DNA of 13,506 nucleotides from Kiritimatiellia bacterium. GTDB lineage: Bacteria > Verrucomicrobiota > Kiritimatiellia > RFP12 > DVOR01. A program made the translations under genes and the position numbers. The DNA lies in NCBI GenBank assembly GCA_017457555.1, contig JAFTHG010000212.1:1-13506 (forward strand), in the 5' to 3' direction. Of this stretch, positions 5,817 to 13,393 are shown in pieces. Positions within the stretch are counted from its first letter, which is position 1. Each line of letters opens with the position of its first letter. The notes under the pieces were generated by a model. That model ran no database searches. It saw nothing but the letters and a program-made list of their open reading frames with translations, and was not told the origin of the DNA.

Positions 5817-6535
5817 TTCGCATTCTCCTGTTGTGCGCGCTTTGCATCACGGGCTGCGCGTTGCTTTGCGGTAAAGGCAAAACGATTCTCCGTTCCCTTG
5901 CACAGGCGGACAATGTTCTGACGATGTTTGACAATAGCCAAAAGGGCTAAAAGAGTAATGAGAATGGCATACCATAACGGTTTATCAGCGTACAACGGCG
6001 ACCACATCACGCCACCGACAATACACGCTGCCAGACAACTGGCCAGCGACACATAACGCGATGATACAAAGAAAATTCCCCAACCGGCAAAGCCCAAAAG
6101 ACCTGCCAGAGGAGCCACACCAAAGAGAAGTCCCAGCGCCGTAGAAACGCCCTTGCCGCCCTTGAACTTGAGATACACGGGAAACATGTGCCCCAACATC
6201 GCTGATGTGCCGCACAACACGCGCAGTAAGAGCGTGGTATCTTCCGGGATGTCAGCCACCAGAAGCGCCGGCAGAAAACCGCATAACGTCCCGAAGACAC
6301 CCTTCACCATGTCCAACACAAAGGCTAAGATGCCATATTTTGCACCGACACAGCGGAAGACATTTGTTGCGCCGATATTCTGACTTCCCATCGTGCGGAT
6401 ATCAATTCCACGAACCTTTCCAATCAGAAGCCCAAAGGGAATTGCTCCTGCAAGATAGGCAATCACCAGTGCCACTAAAGGAAGACCAAAGTCGATCCCC
6501 AGTTGCACCAAAGACATTGCTGCATTCTGTTCCAT
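5813..6535 (-). CDS. plsY: Glycerol-3-phosphate acyltransferase (acyl-phosphate dependent)
   Basis: PlsY is an integral inner-membrane enzyme that transfers an acyl group from acyl-phosphate to glycerol-3-phosphate, the first step of phosphatidate synthesis. The 240-aa product shows the family loops GSQNIGATN (50-58), KFKGGKGVST (123-132) and HRQNIVRLCKGTE (204-216) between several hydrophobic segments, plus a basic cytoplasmic tail. Three ATG codons occur in tandem (6541, 6538, 6535). AAGGA (6543-6547) is only 1 nt from the first but 7 nt from the third, so I chose the third. That ribosome binding site overlaps the aroQ stop codon. The bacterium's acyl-phosphate partner (plsX) is not in this window. 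Confidence 0.94.
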   Translation of the reverse strand: MEQNAAMSLVQLGIDFGLPLVALVIAYLAGAIPFGLLIGKVRGIDIRTMGSQNIGATNVFRCVGAKYGILAFVLDMVKGVFGTLCGFLPALLVADIPEDTTLLLRVLCGTSAMLGHMFPVYLKFKGGKGVSTALGLLFGVAPLAGLLGFAGWGIFFVSSRYVSLASCLAACIVGGVMWSPLYADKPLWYAILITLLALLAIVKHRQNIVRLCKGTENRFAFTAKQRAARDAKRAQQENAK

Positions 6536-6544
6536 CATCATTCC

Positions 6545-6985
6545 TTACTGTTTCGCGTTTAAGTGGGCCACTAAGCCTTCCACCGCCAGCGCATAACCGT
6601 TTAAACCAAAGCCCTGCAACTGCGCAATGCACACAGGTGCTGTATAGCTGACGTGCCGGAAAGCTTCACGTTTGTGCGTATTGGAAATGTGCAGCTCCAC
6701 CACAGGCAGTTCCGATGCTGCAATCGCATCGCGCAGAGCCACGGAGGTGTGCGTATAGGCTGCGGGATTGATAACGATGCCATCATAAACGCCACGCGCC
6801 TGACCAATGGCCGAAACCAATTCACCCTCAATATCACTTTGAAAGGCATCCAACGTCGCCCCCAGGCGAAGTGCAGTTTCTTTTGCCAGATTCTCCGCAT
6901 CGGCTAACGTGAAAGATCCGTAAATATCAGGTTCTCGTGTACCTAAAAGGCGGAGATTCGGTCCGTTCAACAACAACAATTTCAT
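6545..6985 (-). CDS. aroQ: Type II 3-dehydroquinate dehydratase
   Basis: AroQ catalyses the third step of the shikimate pathway, and type II enzymes form dodecamers. The 146-aa product carries LLNGPNLRLLGTREPDIYG (5-23), with Arg17 and the catalytic Tyr22, then EGELV (53-57), VINPAAYTHTSVALRDAI (71-88), ELHISN (97-102) and REAFRHVSY (106-114). A small oddity is QSDIEG where most family members have QSNHEG. The frame is open further upstream into holB, but GAGGA lies 6 nt before the ATG at 6985, where the motif begins. It follows the holB stop by 8 nt. Confidence 0.95.
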   Translation of the reverse strand: MKLLLLNGPNLRLLGTREPDIYGSFTLADAENLAKETALRLGATLDAFQSDIEGELVSAIGQARGVYDGIVINPAAYTHTSVALRDAIAASELPVVELHISNTHKREAFRHVSYTAPVCIAQLQGFGLNGYALAVEGLVAHLNAKQ

Positions 6986-6993
6986 AGTTTTCC

Positions 6994-7923
6994 TCAAAGA
7001 TAAAAGCGGTCCATCCAATAGGGTAACACCTGCGCTGGCGAGATATTGCGTTCCAAATGAACGGTTAATTGCTCCAACATCGTCAAGTTTTCCAGCAGCC
7101 GAGCAAGCGTATATGCGTCTGACCGGGCGCGCAATACCGTTTCCTGTTCCGGGAAATTCAGGTTCAGTGTCTGGCCTTCTGCCACCTTCAAGCGCACGAG
7201 GTCCTGCATCCACTGCTCCAACGTCAACACCAAGTCATTGCGCCACGACTTTGTTTTGGCGCCAATTAAAGCCTTTAAGGTATCAGCATCATCTTCAATC
7301 GGACGTCCTTTGCGCTCTTCCCGCACGGCTTTCTCGGCTTGATCGGCCATATCATCCAGAATGGTGCAGAGCGTTTCTGCGCGCACCGTATCCAGAAAAG
7401 CAGACTTCTCGCGAATGGATGCGAGCAACTCCAGAACTTGTGTACGCCAAGGTTCGATCAACTTCCGTGTGCCACCCACCGCAATCACCTGACAGCGTGA
7501 CACTATCGTGGGCAACATATCCGTAATGCTATCGGCCAATAACAGGAAAAGTGTGCACGGTGGCGGTTCCTCCAACGTCTTCAAAAAGGCATTTGCCGCT
7601 TCGGCCTTCATGCGGTCTGCCGATACAATCACGGGGATTTTCCAACCGCCGGAGAGTGCAGACTGTTGCGCCATTGGCAGAATGCGATTCCGCATCATTT
7701 CCACATCGATAATACGGCTCACTTTTTCCGGCTCAAACCACGGCATATCGGGATGCGCCCGTTCTGCAATTGCCGCCGTATCCCCGATCAACTGTTTGCC
7801 GATCCAAGTCGCCAGCGCGGTTCCTTCCTGATAGACAGGCCCGACCAAAATATAACCCTGCGCCGGACGCCCCGACTGAAAGGCATTCTGAAGATTTTCA
7901 CAAATCTGATCAATCCCGGCCAT
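6994..7923 (-). CDS. holB: DNA polymerase III delta-prime-like clamp-loader subunit
   Basis: The 309-aa product resembles the delta-prime subunit of the clamp loader, an AAA+ family protein. The box VII-like stretch DRMKAEAANAFLKTLEEPP (103-121), a hydrophobic strand and MLPTIVSRCQVI (136-147), with the SRC sensor motif at 142-144, are characteristic. The P-loop region (GPVYQEGTALA, 28-38) lacks the GKT/S lysine, as expected for delta-prime, which does not hydrolyse ATP. I see no four-cysteine zinc module, unlike DnaX and many HolB proteins. The start has only a weak GGAT. It is placed between an ABC transporter and aroQ, an unusual but probably uninformative location. A divergent DnaX-like paralogue is less likely. 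Confidence 0.82.
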   Translation of the reverse strand: MAGIDQICENLQNAFQSGRPAQGYILVGPVYQEGTALATWIGKQLIGDTAAIAERAHPDMPWFEPEKVSRIIDVEMMRNRILPMAQQSALSGGWKIPVIVSADRMKAEAANAFLKTLEEPPPCTLFLLLADSITDMLPTIVSRCQVIAVGGTRKLIEPWRTQVLELLASIREKSAFLDTVRAETLCTILDDMADQAEKAVREERKGRPIEDDADTLKALIGAKTKSWRNDLVLTLEQWMQDLVRLKVAEGQTLNLNFPEQETVLRARSDAYTLARLLENLTMLEQLTVHLERNISPAQVLPYWMDRFYL

Positions 7924-7932
7924 TCGTATCCG

Positions 7933-8685
7933 TTACCGTTCTGTTGCACACAAACGCAACGCGTTAAAGACAATTCCGGAGGCATAAATCAACACCACCG
8001 AAACGGTAACGCACCCGATTGCCATCCGCACATCAACAAAGCCACACGCGCAGTCATAAACCATAGATTGCAGAGGGAACCACGGCCACTGAATCCCCAT
8101 ATTACTATGCCAAAAGGCCATCATCAGGATCACCACCGGTGGTGCAAACAGGCAACTCACCAATGAAAAGAGGAAAGTTGAAGCCGAACTGCGTGAAAAG
8201 AGCGATACAAAGGTGCCGATACTGCACCACAAAAAGGCCTGAAGAATCAGGATTCCTGTTGCCAACCAAAAGCCCATCGGCGTTGCAAAGAGTTGGGCAT
8301 CCACCGGCAACAGCCACCGCACCAGAGCATAACAGCTGATACCCATCCCAAAGAGATAGAGCAGACAGAGACACCATGCTGCGCACACTTTGCCCAACAC
8401 CCACCACCGAGCTCGCACAGGTGTGGAGAACATCAGGCGCATCATTCCGGTTTCACGGTCTTGCGTAAACCCTCTGGAAGCCGCCACTGCCGCAAGGAAT
8501 GGCAAACCAAAGGCGGTTGCAAGCCCCCAAAGTGCCGGCAATGTTTCGGCTGTGCCTTCTGCTTTCATAAGGAAGCGCACCAAAAGCACATTCGCACCGG
8601 CCAAAGATAAAAAGACGGGGATAATCCCGTGACCGGAACGTAACAACTGGAAAAATTCACGCTTCAATAAGGTGATTAAAATCAT
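7933..8685 (-). CDS. ABC-2 type transporter permease (GldF/NosY-like)
   Basis: This 250-aa integral membrane protein has about six hydrophobic segments, roughly 20-38, 52-70, 97-120, 138-160, 170-198 and 226-246. A cytoplasmic segment, SRGFTQDRETGMMRLMFSTPV, follows the second one. The 'E-x-x-x-G-x-x-x-x-L-x-x-x-P' pattern there is typical of ABC-2 permeases of the GldF, NosY and YhaP kind. The ATG overlaps the stop of the ATPase gene by ATGA with GGAAG upstream, so the two should be made together. The substrate is unknown. No GldG-like partner or substrate-binding protein is nearby. Confidence 0.85.
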   Translation of the reverse strand: MILITLLKREFFQLLRSGHGIIPVFLSLAGANVLLVRFLMKAEGTAETLPALWGLATAFGLPFLAAVAASRGFTQDRETGMMRLMFSTPVRARWWVLGKVCAAWCLCLLYLFGMGISCYALVRWLLPVDAQLFATPMGFWLATGILILQAFLWCSIGTFVSLFSRSSASTFLFSLVSCLFAPPVVILMMAFWHSNMGIQWPWFPLQSMVYDCACGFVDVRMAIGCVTVSVVLIYASGIVFNALRLCATER

Positions 8686-9410
8686 GCTTCCGCTTCCTTT
8701 GGGGTTCGTGGCGGTTGCAACCGCGCCATTGCCGCATCTGCATCCAGAGCATCTGCGGTAATTTCTGCGTGTTCCATCAAAACAAAGCGCGTACAGCACG
8801 CTTTCAACAGAAGCGGATCGTGTCCGCTGATAAAGACGTAAGAGCGCACTGCGACATCACGGATAATGCCGGCCATCGCTTCTCGTTGCACCGCATCAAT
8901 TCCGGCGAAGGGGTCATCCAACACCAGAAGTACCGGCGCAGCGATAAGTGCTTCTGCCAGTGCTACGCGCCGTTGCAAGCCCAGCGAGAGCTTTGCGATG
9001 GGCTCTTTCTGAATAGGCGTCAGCCCACACCGCTTCAACGCCTCGGTCAAACGACGGCGCAATCGGAAGATGCCCACACCGTGAAGCCGTGCGCGAAATG
9101 CCAGATAACGCTTCACCGAGAGTTCACCATAGGCAGGCGCAGCCTCCGTCAGATAGCCAACGTAACGGCGATAGCCGATACCATCATCCGACAACAGGCG
9201 TTTGGTGCGCCCTCCCATTCCCGTTACGCCCAACGTGATCGTCCCGGATTGTGGCACAAGAGCGGCGGCAATCAGCCCCAATAAGGTGCTCTTACCGACG
9301 CCATTACCGCCGACCACACCAATGACCTCGCCGGTTTCAACCCGTAACGAAGCCTCTTTGACACCACGATCAGGGGCATAGAGAAAGGTGACGTTATCCA
9401 ATTGCAACAT
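8682..9410 (-). CDS. ABC transporter ATPase, GldA/NosF-like
   Basis: This 242-aa cytoplasmic ATPase would power the permease encoded directly downstream. Walker A is GGNGVGKS (34-41), the signature is LSLGLQ (141-146), Walker B is LLVLDD (161-166), the D-loop is AGID (169-172), and the switch His is His197 in SGHDP. Two positions deviate from the norm. The catalytic Glu after Walker B is Asp166, and the Q-loop reads YLTEAAPAYGELSV with Glu instead of Gln, as is common in GldA-type proteins. AGGA lies about 8 nt before the ATG. It follows ilvA by 24 nt and the substrate is unknown. Confidence 0.88.
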   Translation of the reverse strand: MLQLDNVTFLYAPDRGVKEASLRVETGEVIGVVGGNGVGKSTLLGLIAAALVPQSGTITLGVTGMGGRTKRLLSDDGIGYRRYVGYLTEAAPAYGELSVKRYLAFRARLHGVGIFRLRRRLTEALKRCGLTPIQKEPIAKLSLGLQRRVALAEALIAAPVLLVLDDPFAGIDAVQREAMAGIIRDVAVRSYVFISGHDPLLLKACCTRFVLMEHAEITADALDADAAMARLQPPRTPKEAEA

Positions 9411-9434
9411 AGCGTTGTCCTGTCAGTCGTTCAT

Positions 9435-10640
9435 TCAGCGCAACAAATGGTAACCAGCCGCTTCAAGTGCGGCGTGAATCTCGCCGATCTGCACAAAGTC
9501 ACGCGTTTCCAACTGCAGGTAGAGTACACACGATGCCAGTGCGGTATCCACCGCCGATGGACCGTAATTGACGCCAATAACATTACCGCCACACTTGGAA
9601 ATGATTCCCGAAACGGCTGCCAGCTGACCCGGTTTATCGGGCAGCGACAGGCGGATTTCTGCACGGCGGCCACTAGCCTGCAAGCCACGGTAAATCACAC
9701 GATTGAGGATATTCACATCGATGTTACCACCTGAGAGCAGACAGCACACCTTCTTACCCTGCAATTCCGGCACCTTATCATAAATCATTGCGGCCACCGA
9801 AACGGCTCCTGCGCCTTCACAAACCAGCTTGCGTTGCTCAATCAGAAAGAGAATCGCCGCTGCAATTTCATCTTCGGAAACAGTCACAATGCCGTCCACG
9901 TACTGATTCACCATCGAATAGGTGCGGTCACCGGGACGTTTCACAGCGATACCATCGGCAAAGGTGTTTACAGAGGCAAGGGTCAGTTTGTCCTGTGCTT
10001 CAACCGAACGCTTCATACTCGGCGCTTCAGCCGCTTCAACGCCATAAACCTTGCAATCCGGTTTCAATTGCTTGATGGCATACGCCACACCGGAAATCAA
10101 ACCACCGCCACCGACAGGAATCATCACGGCCTCCACATCTGGCAACTGTTCCAGAATTTCAAGACCGAGAGTGCCCTGTCCGGCAATCACATCCGGATCA
10201 TCAAAGGGATGCACAAAGGTCATCCCCTCTTCCTGACAGACCTTGGTCGCATAGGCACTGGCGTCATCATACGTGCCCGGCACCAACCGCACCTCTGCGC
10301 CATAACTCTTGGTCGCTTCTACCTTGGCGATTGGTGCAATATCAGGCATACAAATCACGGCTTTTGCACCACGCTGCTGAGCTCCCAGTGCCACACCTTG
10401 GGCATGGTTACCGGCGCTACACGCAATCACACCACGCTTCAATTCCTCATCCGAGAGGGTGGAGATCTTGTAAAACGCGCCACGCACTTTGAACGAACCC
10501 GTCACTTGAAGGTTTTCTGTCTTCAAGTAGACCTGCGATCGTGTGGATAACTTGGGCGCATAAATCATATCCGTCCGGCGGGCTACGCCTTTCAGAACTT
10601 CTGCTGCTGCGCGAATCTTGTCTAAGGTGACCTCTGTCAT
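9435..10640 (-). CDS. ilvA: Threonine ammonia-lyase with C-terminal ACT domain
   Basis: This PLP enzyme deaminates threonine (and serine) to 2-oxobutyrate, the entry to isoleucine synthesis, releasing an unstable enamine on the way. The 401-aa product has the Schiff-base Lys51 in GSFKVRGAF (48-56), SAGNHAQG (75-82), and the glycine loop PVGGGGL (175-181), which holds the PLP phosphate. Residues about 327-401 form one ACT domain (SLPDKPGQLAAVSGII), a likely amino-acid sensor. The length fits the short, single-ACT form rather than the 514-aa E. coli IlvA. Biosynthetic and catabolic (TdcB-like) roles cannot be separated by sequence alone. The ribosome binding site AAGGA is rather far from the ATG, at 13 nt. 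Confidence 0.92.
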   Translation of the reverse strand: MTEVTLDKIRAAAEVLKGVARRTDMIYAPKLSTRSQVYLKTENLQVTGSFKVRGAFYKISTLSDEELKRGVIACSAGNHAQGVALGAQQRGAKAVICMPDIAPIAKVEATKSYGAEVRLVPGTYDDASAYATKVCQEEGMTFVHPFDDPDVIAGQGTLGLEILEQLPDVEAVMIPVGGGGLISGVAYAIKQLKPDCKVYGVEAAEAPSMKRSVEAQDKLTLASVNTFADGIAVKRPGDRTYSMVNQYVDGIVTVSEDEIAAAILFLIEQRKLVCEGAGAVSVAAMIYDKVPELQGKKVCCLLSGGNIDVNILNRVIYRGLQASGRRAEIRLSLPDKPGQLAAVSGIISKCGGNVIGVNYGPSAVDTALASCVLYLQLETRDFVQIGEIHAALEAAGYHLLR

Positions 10641-10691
10641 AGAATGTTCACTTTCCTTAATCCGTTTGAATGGTTAACAAGTCGGGGTCGG

Positions 10692-11987
10692 TCAAACACG
10701 TTTCAGCAGATCGGCTGTAATCCGCGGTGTAACGCCACACCGCAGTGCAACGGCTTTTGCACCACGCATCCCCAGAGCCTTTGCCTGTTCAGGTTCGGCC
10801 AAAAGGGTCAGTAATTCTGCTTCCAGTGCCTCCCGATCGGGGGCTTGTAAAATGGCATCATGCGCCAGCAAATCACTCATTACCGGACGGAAGTTCTCCG
10901 TGTTGGGACCGACAAGGGTCGCGCAACCGCACAAACAGGGTTCAATCATATTCTGTGCGCCATGTTCGCACAATGATTTTCCGACAAAAGCAACATCGGC
11001 CAGACCATAAAGGCCCATTAATTCGCCCGTGGTATCAGCCAGCAACACGGTGTCCTCCGCCATCGGTTCCGGATGCGCTACACGTGAACGGCGCAGACAA
11101 GGGAACCCGGCGGCACGGATATTGGCCTCCACCGCATCGGCCTTTTCAAAGTGACGCGGTGCCAGAATCAACCGCAAAGAGGGATCTTTCGCACGAGCCT
11201 TTGCATAGACCTGGAGTAAAAAGGCATCTTCTCCCGGCCACGTTGAGCCACCCAGGAGAATTCTGGCATGCGAAGCAAAACCGGAAGCCGTCAGATAATC
11301 TCGCAATTCGGTTTCTTTGGCGGTATTCCGACGCGCCACATCAAACTTCATAGAGCCCGTCACCTCTACGCGATTGGCATCACATCCGGCATCGCAAAGG
11401 CGCTGTTTATCCAAATCTGACTGAGCATAAATCCGCGTCATCATGTTCAATACCGGGCCGAACCAGCACTTCAACCGACGATAACCCGGCGCACTGCGGT
11501 CAGAAATGCGAGCATTTACCAGAAAGACAGGTATCTTGCGTTCGGTTGCCAAACGGATGATATTGGGCCACAATTCGGTTTCGGTGATAATGTATGCCTC
11601 CGGCTTAATCGCATCCAGAGCCTTCCGCACACACCGCGGCATATCCAGCGGATTATGAATCAAGATATCCGCATCTTTTACCAGTTTGGTCGCTTGCGTC
11701 CATCCGGTGCTGCTCGTCACCGAGAGCACAAAGGCCAAATTGGGGGACTGACGGCGCAATTCTTCCATCAGCTGACCGGCCACCGCCACTTCGCCCACCG
11801 ACACCGCATGAATCCAGAACCGACGCCGCCCATCAGCCAAACGCGCCAGAATGTCATCCGGATAGAACCCGAAACGATCCGCAAAGCGATTCGCATACCC
11901 GCCACGCCGAGCCATACGCCACAAGAACTTGGGCATCATGCAGATGTAAGCAATCGTGAAGAGAAAATTATAGAGAAACCATTTCAT
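10692..11987 (-). CDS. waaA: 3-deoxy-D-manno-octulosonic acid transferase
   Basis: WaaA (KdtA) transfers Kdo from CMP-Kdo to lipid A at the inner face of the inner membrane. The 431-aa product starts with a hydrophobic anchor (about 3-22) followed by basic residues. The GT-B fold motifs are visible: WIHAVSVGEV (58-67) with the likely catalytic Glu66, TETELWPN (135-142), GSMKFD (211-216) and GGSTWPGED (246-254). The acceptor-end segment is EHGAQNMIEP through GPNTENF (341-366). The start overlaps the preceding 149-aa gene by ATGA. kdsB in the same operon supplies its donor. The number of Kdo residues added cannot be predicted. Confidence 0.94.
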   Translation of the reverse strand: MKWFLYNFLFTIAYICMMPKFLWRMARRGGYANRFADRFGFYPDDILARLADGRRRFWIHAVSVGEVAVAGQLMEELRRQSPNLAFVLSVTSSTGWTQATKLVKDADILIHNPLDMPRCVRKALDAIKPEAYIITETELWPNIIRLATERKIPVFLVNARISDRSAPGYRRLKCWFGPVLNMMTRIYAQSDLDKQRLCDAGCDANRVEVTGSMKFDVARRNTAKETELRDYLTASGFASHARILLGGSTWPGEDAFLLQVYAKARAKDPSLRLILAPRHFEKADAVEANIRAAGFPCLRRSRVAHPEPMAEDTVLLADTTGELMGLYGLADVAFVGKSLCEHGAQNMIEPCLCGCATLVGPNTENFRPVMSDLLAHDAILQAPDREALEAELLTLLAEPEQAKALGMRGAKAVALRCGVTPRITADLLKRV

Positions 11988-12433
11988 CCTAATCGATCCA
12001 CCAATTGAACACGCATTGCGCCAAACTTTGAACGCAAGGCCGCGGTTAATTTGGGCACTACCGCCCGATTATAGTAAAACCGATCCTGCTTCCGGGCCAA
12101 CGACAGGATAATCGTATTGCCAACCACTTGCTCCACCGCCAGACGATGCCGCTCTTCCGGACGCATCAGCCGATCCAGAATCGCCGAAACCTCCGCAAGA
12201 CCATCGCCGCACGTCGCAGACCATGCTTCCACCGTTTGCAGAGCCGAGTCCACAAACTGCGTCAACGGCTTCACTTCATACGCCCCTACGCGCCCAGCCA
12301 TCCCATAATCCCGCGGCAAATCCGCCGGGTGCAATCGGGAAGAGAGCGGAAAGGTGTCTACAGACGCTTCGCCCTCCGGAAGTGTGACCACCTCCGGCGA
12401 GCCTTTGGAAACAAAGTCCTGCAACCTTTTCAA
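11984..12433 (-). CDS. Hypothetical protein, 149 aa, TTG start
   Basis: The frame sits between pyrF and waaA and overlaps the waaA start by ATGA, so it is very likely translated. The start is TTG, with GAGGG (12439-12443) 5 nt upstream overlapping the pyrF stop. No better start exists before Met45. The N-terminal half is low-complexity and acidic-polar, and residues about 57-95 look helical. The C-terminal 50 residues have alternating hydrophobic strands (VVGNTIILSLA) and a helix ending in LRSKFGAMRVQLVDRLG. That tail faintly resembles DciA (DUF721) or the DnaX tau-type small domains, but not well enough to name it. There is no signal peptide or membrane segment. Confidence 0.75.
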   Translation of the reverse strand: MKRLQDFVSKGSPEVVTLPEGEASVDTFPLSSRLHPADLPRDYGMAGRVGAYEVKPLTQFVDSALQTVEAWSATCGDGLAEVSAILDRLMRPEERHRLAVEQVVGNTIILSLARKQDRFYYNRAVVPKLTAALRSKFGAMRVQLVDRLG

Positions 12434-12441
12434 GCAAGCCC

Positions 12442-13155
12442 TCAGCGAACGGAATCCATCTCCGCACGGATAGCAATCGCAGCTGCCACCGGATCTGCTG
12501 CTTCCAGAATGGGACGACCCACCACCAAATGCGTCGAACCATCACGCACTGCGCCTGCCGGTGTCGCCACACGCTTCTGATCACCCACTGCCGCCCCTGC
12601 CGGACGCACACCCGGCGTTACGAAAACGACACCGCGACCCTGCGCCGCAGGAATCAGCACTCGGTTCATATTCGCCACTTCCATTGGCGAACACACAATG
12701 CCATCTGCGCCATTGCTGATGGCCAGCAAGCCCATAGCTTCCACCTGATCCGCCATTGCACGCTGAATACCCAAATCAGTCAAATCGCTCTGATCCAGCG
12801 ATGTCAAAGCCGTCACCGCCAAAATCTTCGGAGCCGCCGCACCAAACGATGCCGCAGCATCCGCCGCTGCACGGATCATTGCCTTGCCACCCGTCGAGTG
12901 AATCGTCATCAAATCAACGCCCAATGTCGCCCCAGACTTCACCGCACGCTCCACCGTACGCGGGATATCATGCAGTTTCAAGTCCAGAAAGACGCGCTTA
13001 CCGGCATCTTTGACCAGACGCACCACGTCCGGACCTTCTGCCGAGAAGAGTTCAAGACCAATCTTGTAAAAATCAATCGAATCACCTAAACGCTGAATCA
13101 CCGCAGCAACTTCTGCCTTTGTTGATACATCCAACGCAACAATCAAATCTGCCAT
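12442..13155 (-). CDS. pyrF: Orotidine 5'-phosphate decarboxylase
   Basis: PyrF makes UMP from OMP, the last step of de novo pyrimidine synthesis. The 237-aa TIM-barrel protein has ALDVS with Asp9, FYKIG with Lys31, and the catalytic DLKLHDIPRTV segment (58-68), whose Asp58, Lys60 and Asp63 form the charge network. The C-terminal phosphate-binding elements VTPGVRP and STHLVVGRPI are present. AGGA lies 10 nt before the ATG, and a promoter-like sequence with a palindrome lies just upstream, so pyrF probably heads the long minus-strand operon. Spacing to the next gene is 8 nt. Confidence 0.96.
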   Translation of the reverse strand: MADLIVALDVSTKAEVAAVIQRLGDSIDFYKIGLELFSAEGPDVVRLVKDAGKRVFLDLKLHDIPRTVERAVKSGATLGVDLMTIHSTGGKAMIRAAADAAASFGAAAPKILAVTALTSLDQSDLTDLGIQRAMADQVEAMGLLAISNGADGIVCSPMEVANMNRVLIPAAQGRGVVFVTPGVRPAGAAVGDQKRVATPAGAVRDGSTHLVVGRPILEAADPVAAAIAIRAEMDSVR

Positions 13156-13182
13156 AAGTCAAAAATCCTTTCCTCAACATTG

Positions 13183-13213
13183 ATAGTATACTATAAAAAC
13201 GCACAAGCGTGAA
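13183..13213 (-). promoter_or_regulatory. Putative pyrF operon promoter with palindrome
   Basis: On the minus strand TTCACG (13213-13208) is followed after 17 nt by TATACT (13190-13185). This would place transcription initiation about 20 nt before the pyrF start codon. The -10 element lies inside a perfect 12-bp palindrome, ATAGTATACTAT (13183-13194), which could serve as an operator. The palindrome also gives a TATACT on the plus strand, so direction rests on context. Confidence 0.5.
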
Positions 13214-13224
13214 GACTCTTTCAT

Positions 13225-13261
13225 CCACCCCTGCAAAAAAGACACCCACCCCTGCAAAAAA
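13225..13261. repeat. Two-copy 21-nt tandem duplication
   Basis: The 16-nt stretch CCACCCCTGCAAAAAA occurs at 13225-13240 and again at 13246-13261. It lies upstream of the pyrF promoter. No gene is evident here. Confidence 0.6.
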
Positions 13262-13374
13262 TCCCAGCGTCTTTACCCATGAATACTTCGGGGTTCGGGG
13301 CAGCGCCCCGTCGTTTGTCAGGCGAAGAGTCTCCTCCCCACTCCTCATAAATGCTCCGGGGATGCCCCTTGTAC
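13262..13374. repeat. Intergenic hairpin repeat, copy 1
   Basis: Positions 13286-13374 match 13418-13506 at 82 of 89 positions, with no gaps. Weaker similarity extends the unit about 24 nt to the left, starting TCCCA-GCG. The unit contains the hairpin CGGGGC-AGC-GCCCCG (13296-13310) inside an outer CTTCG/CGAAG pair (13286-13290 with 13323-13327). A second small hairpin, GGGG-ATG-CCCC, lies at 13358-13368. A minus-strand reading frame crosses it but has no gene-like signals. Confidence 0.75.
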
Positions 13375-13393
13375 TCGCGTAATCAGGTGCATG

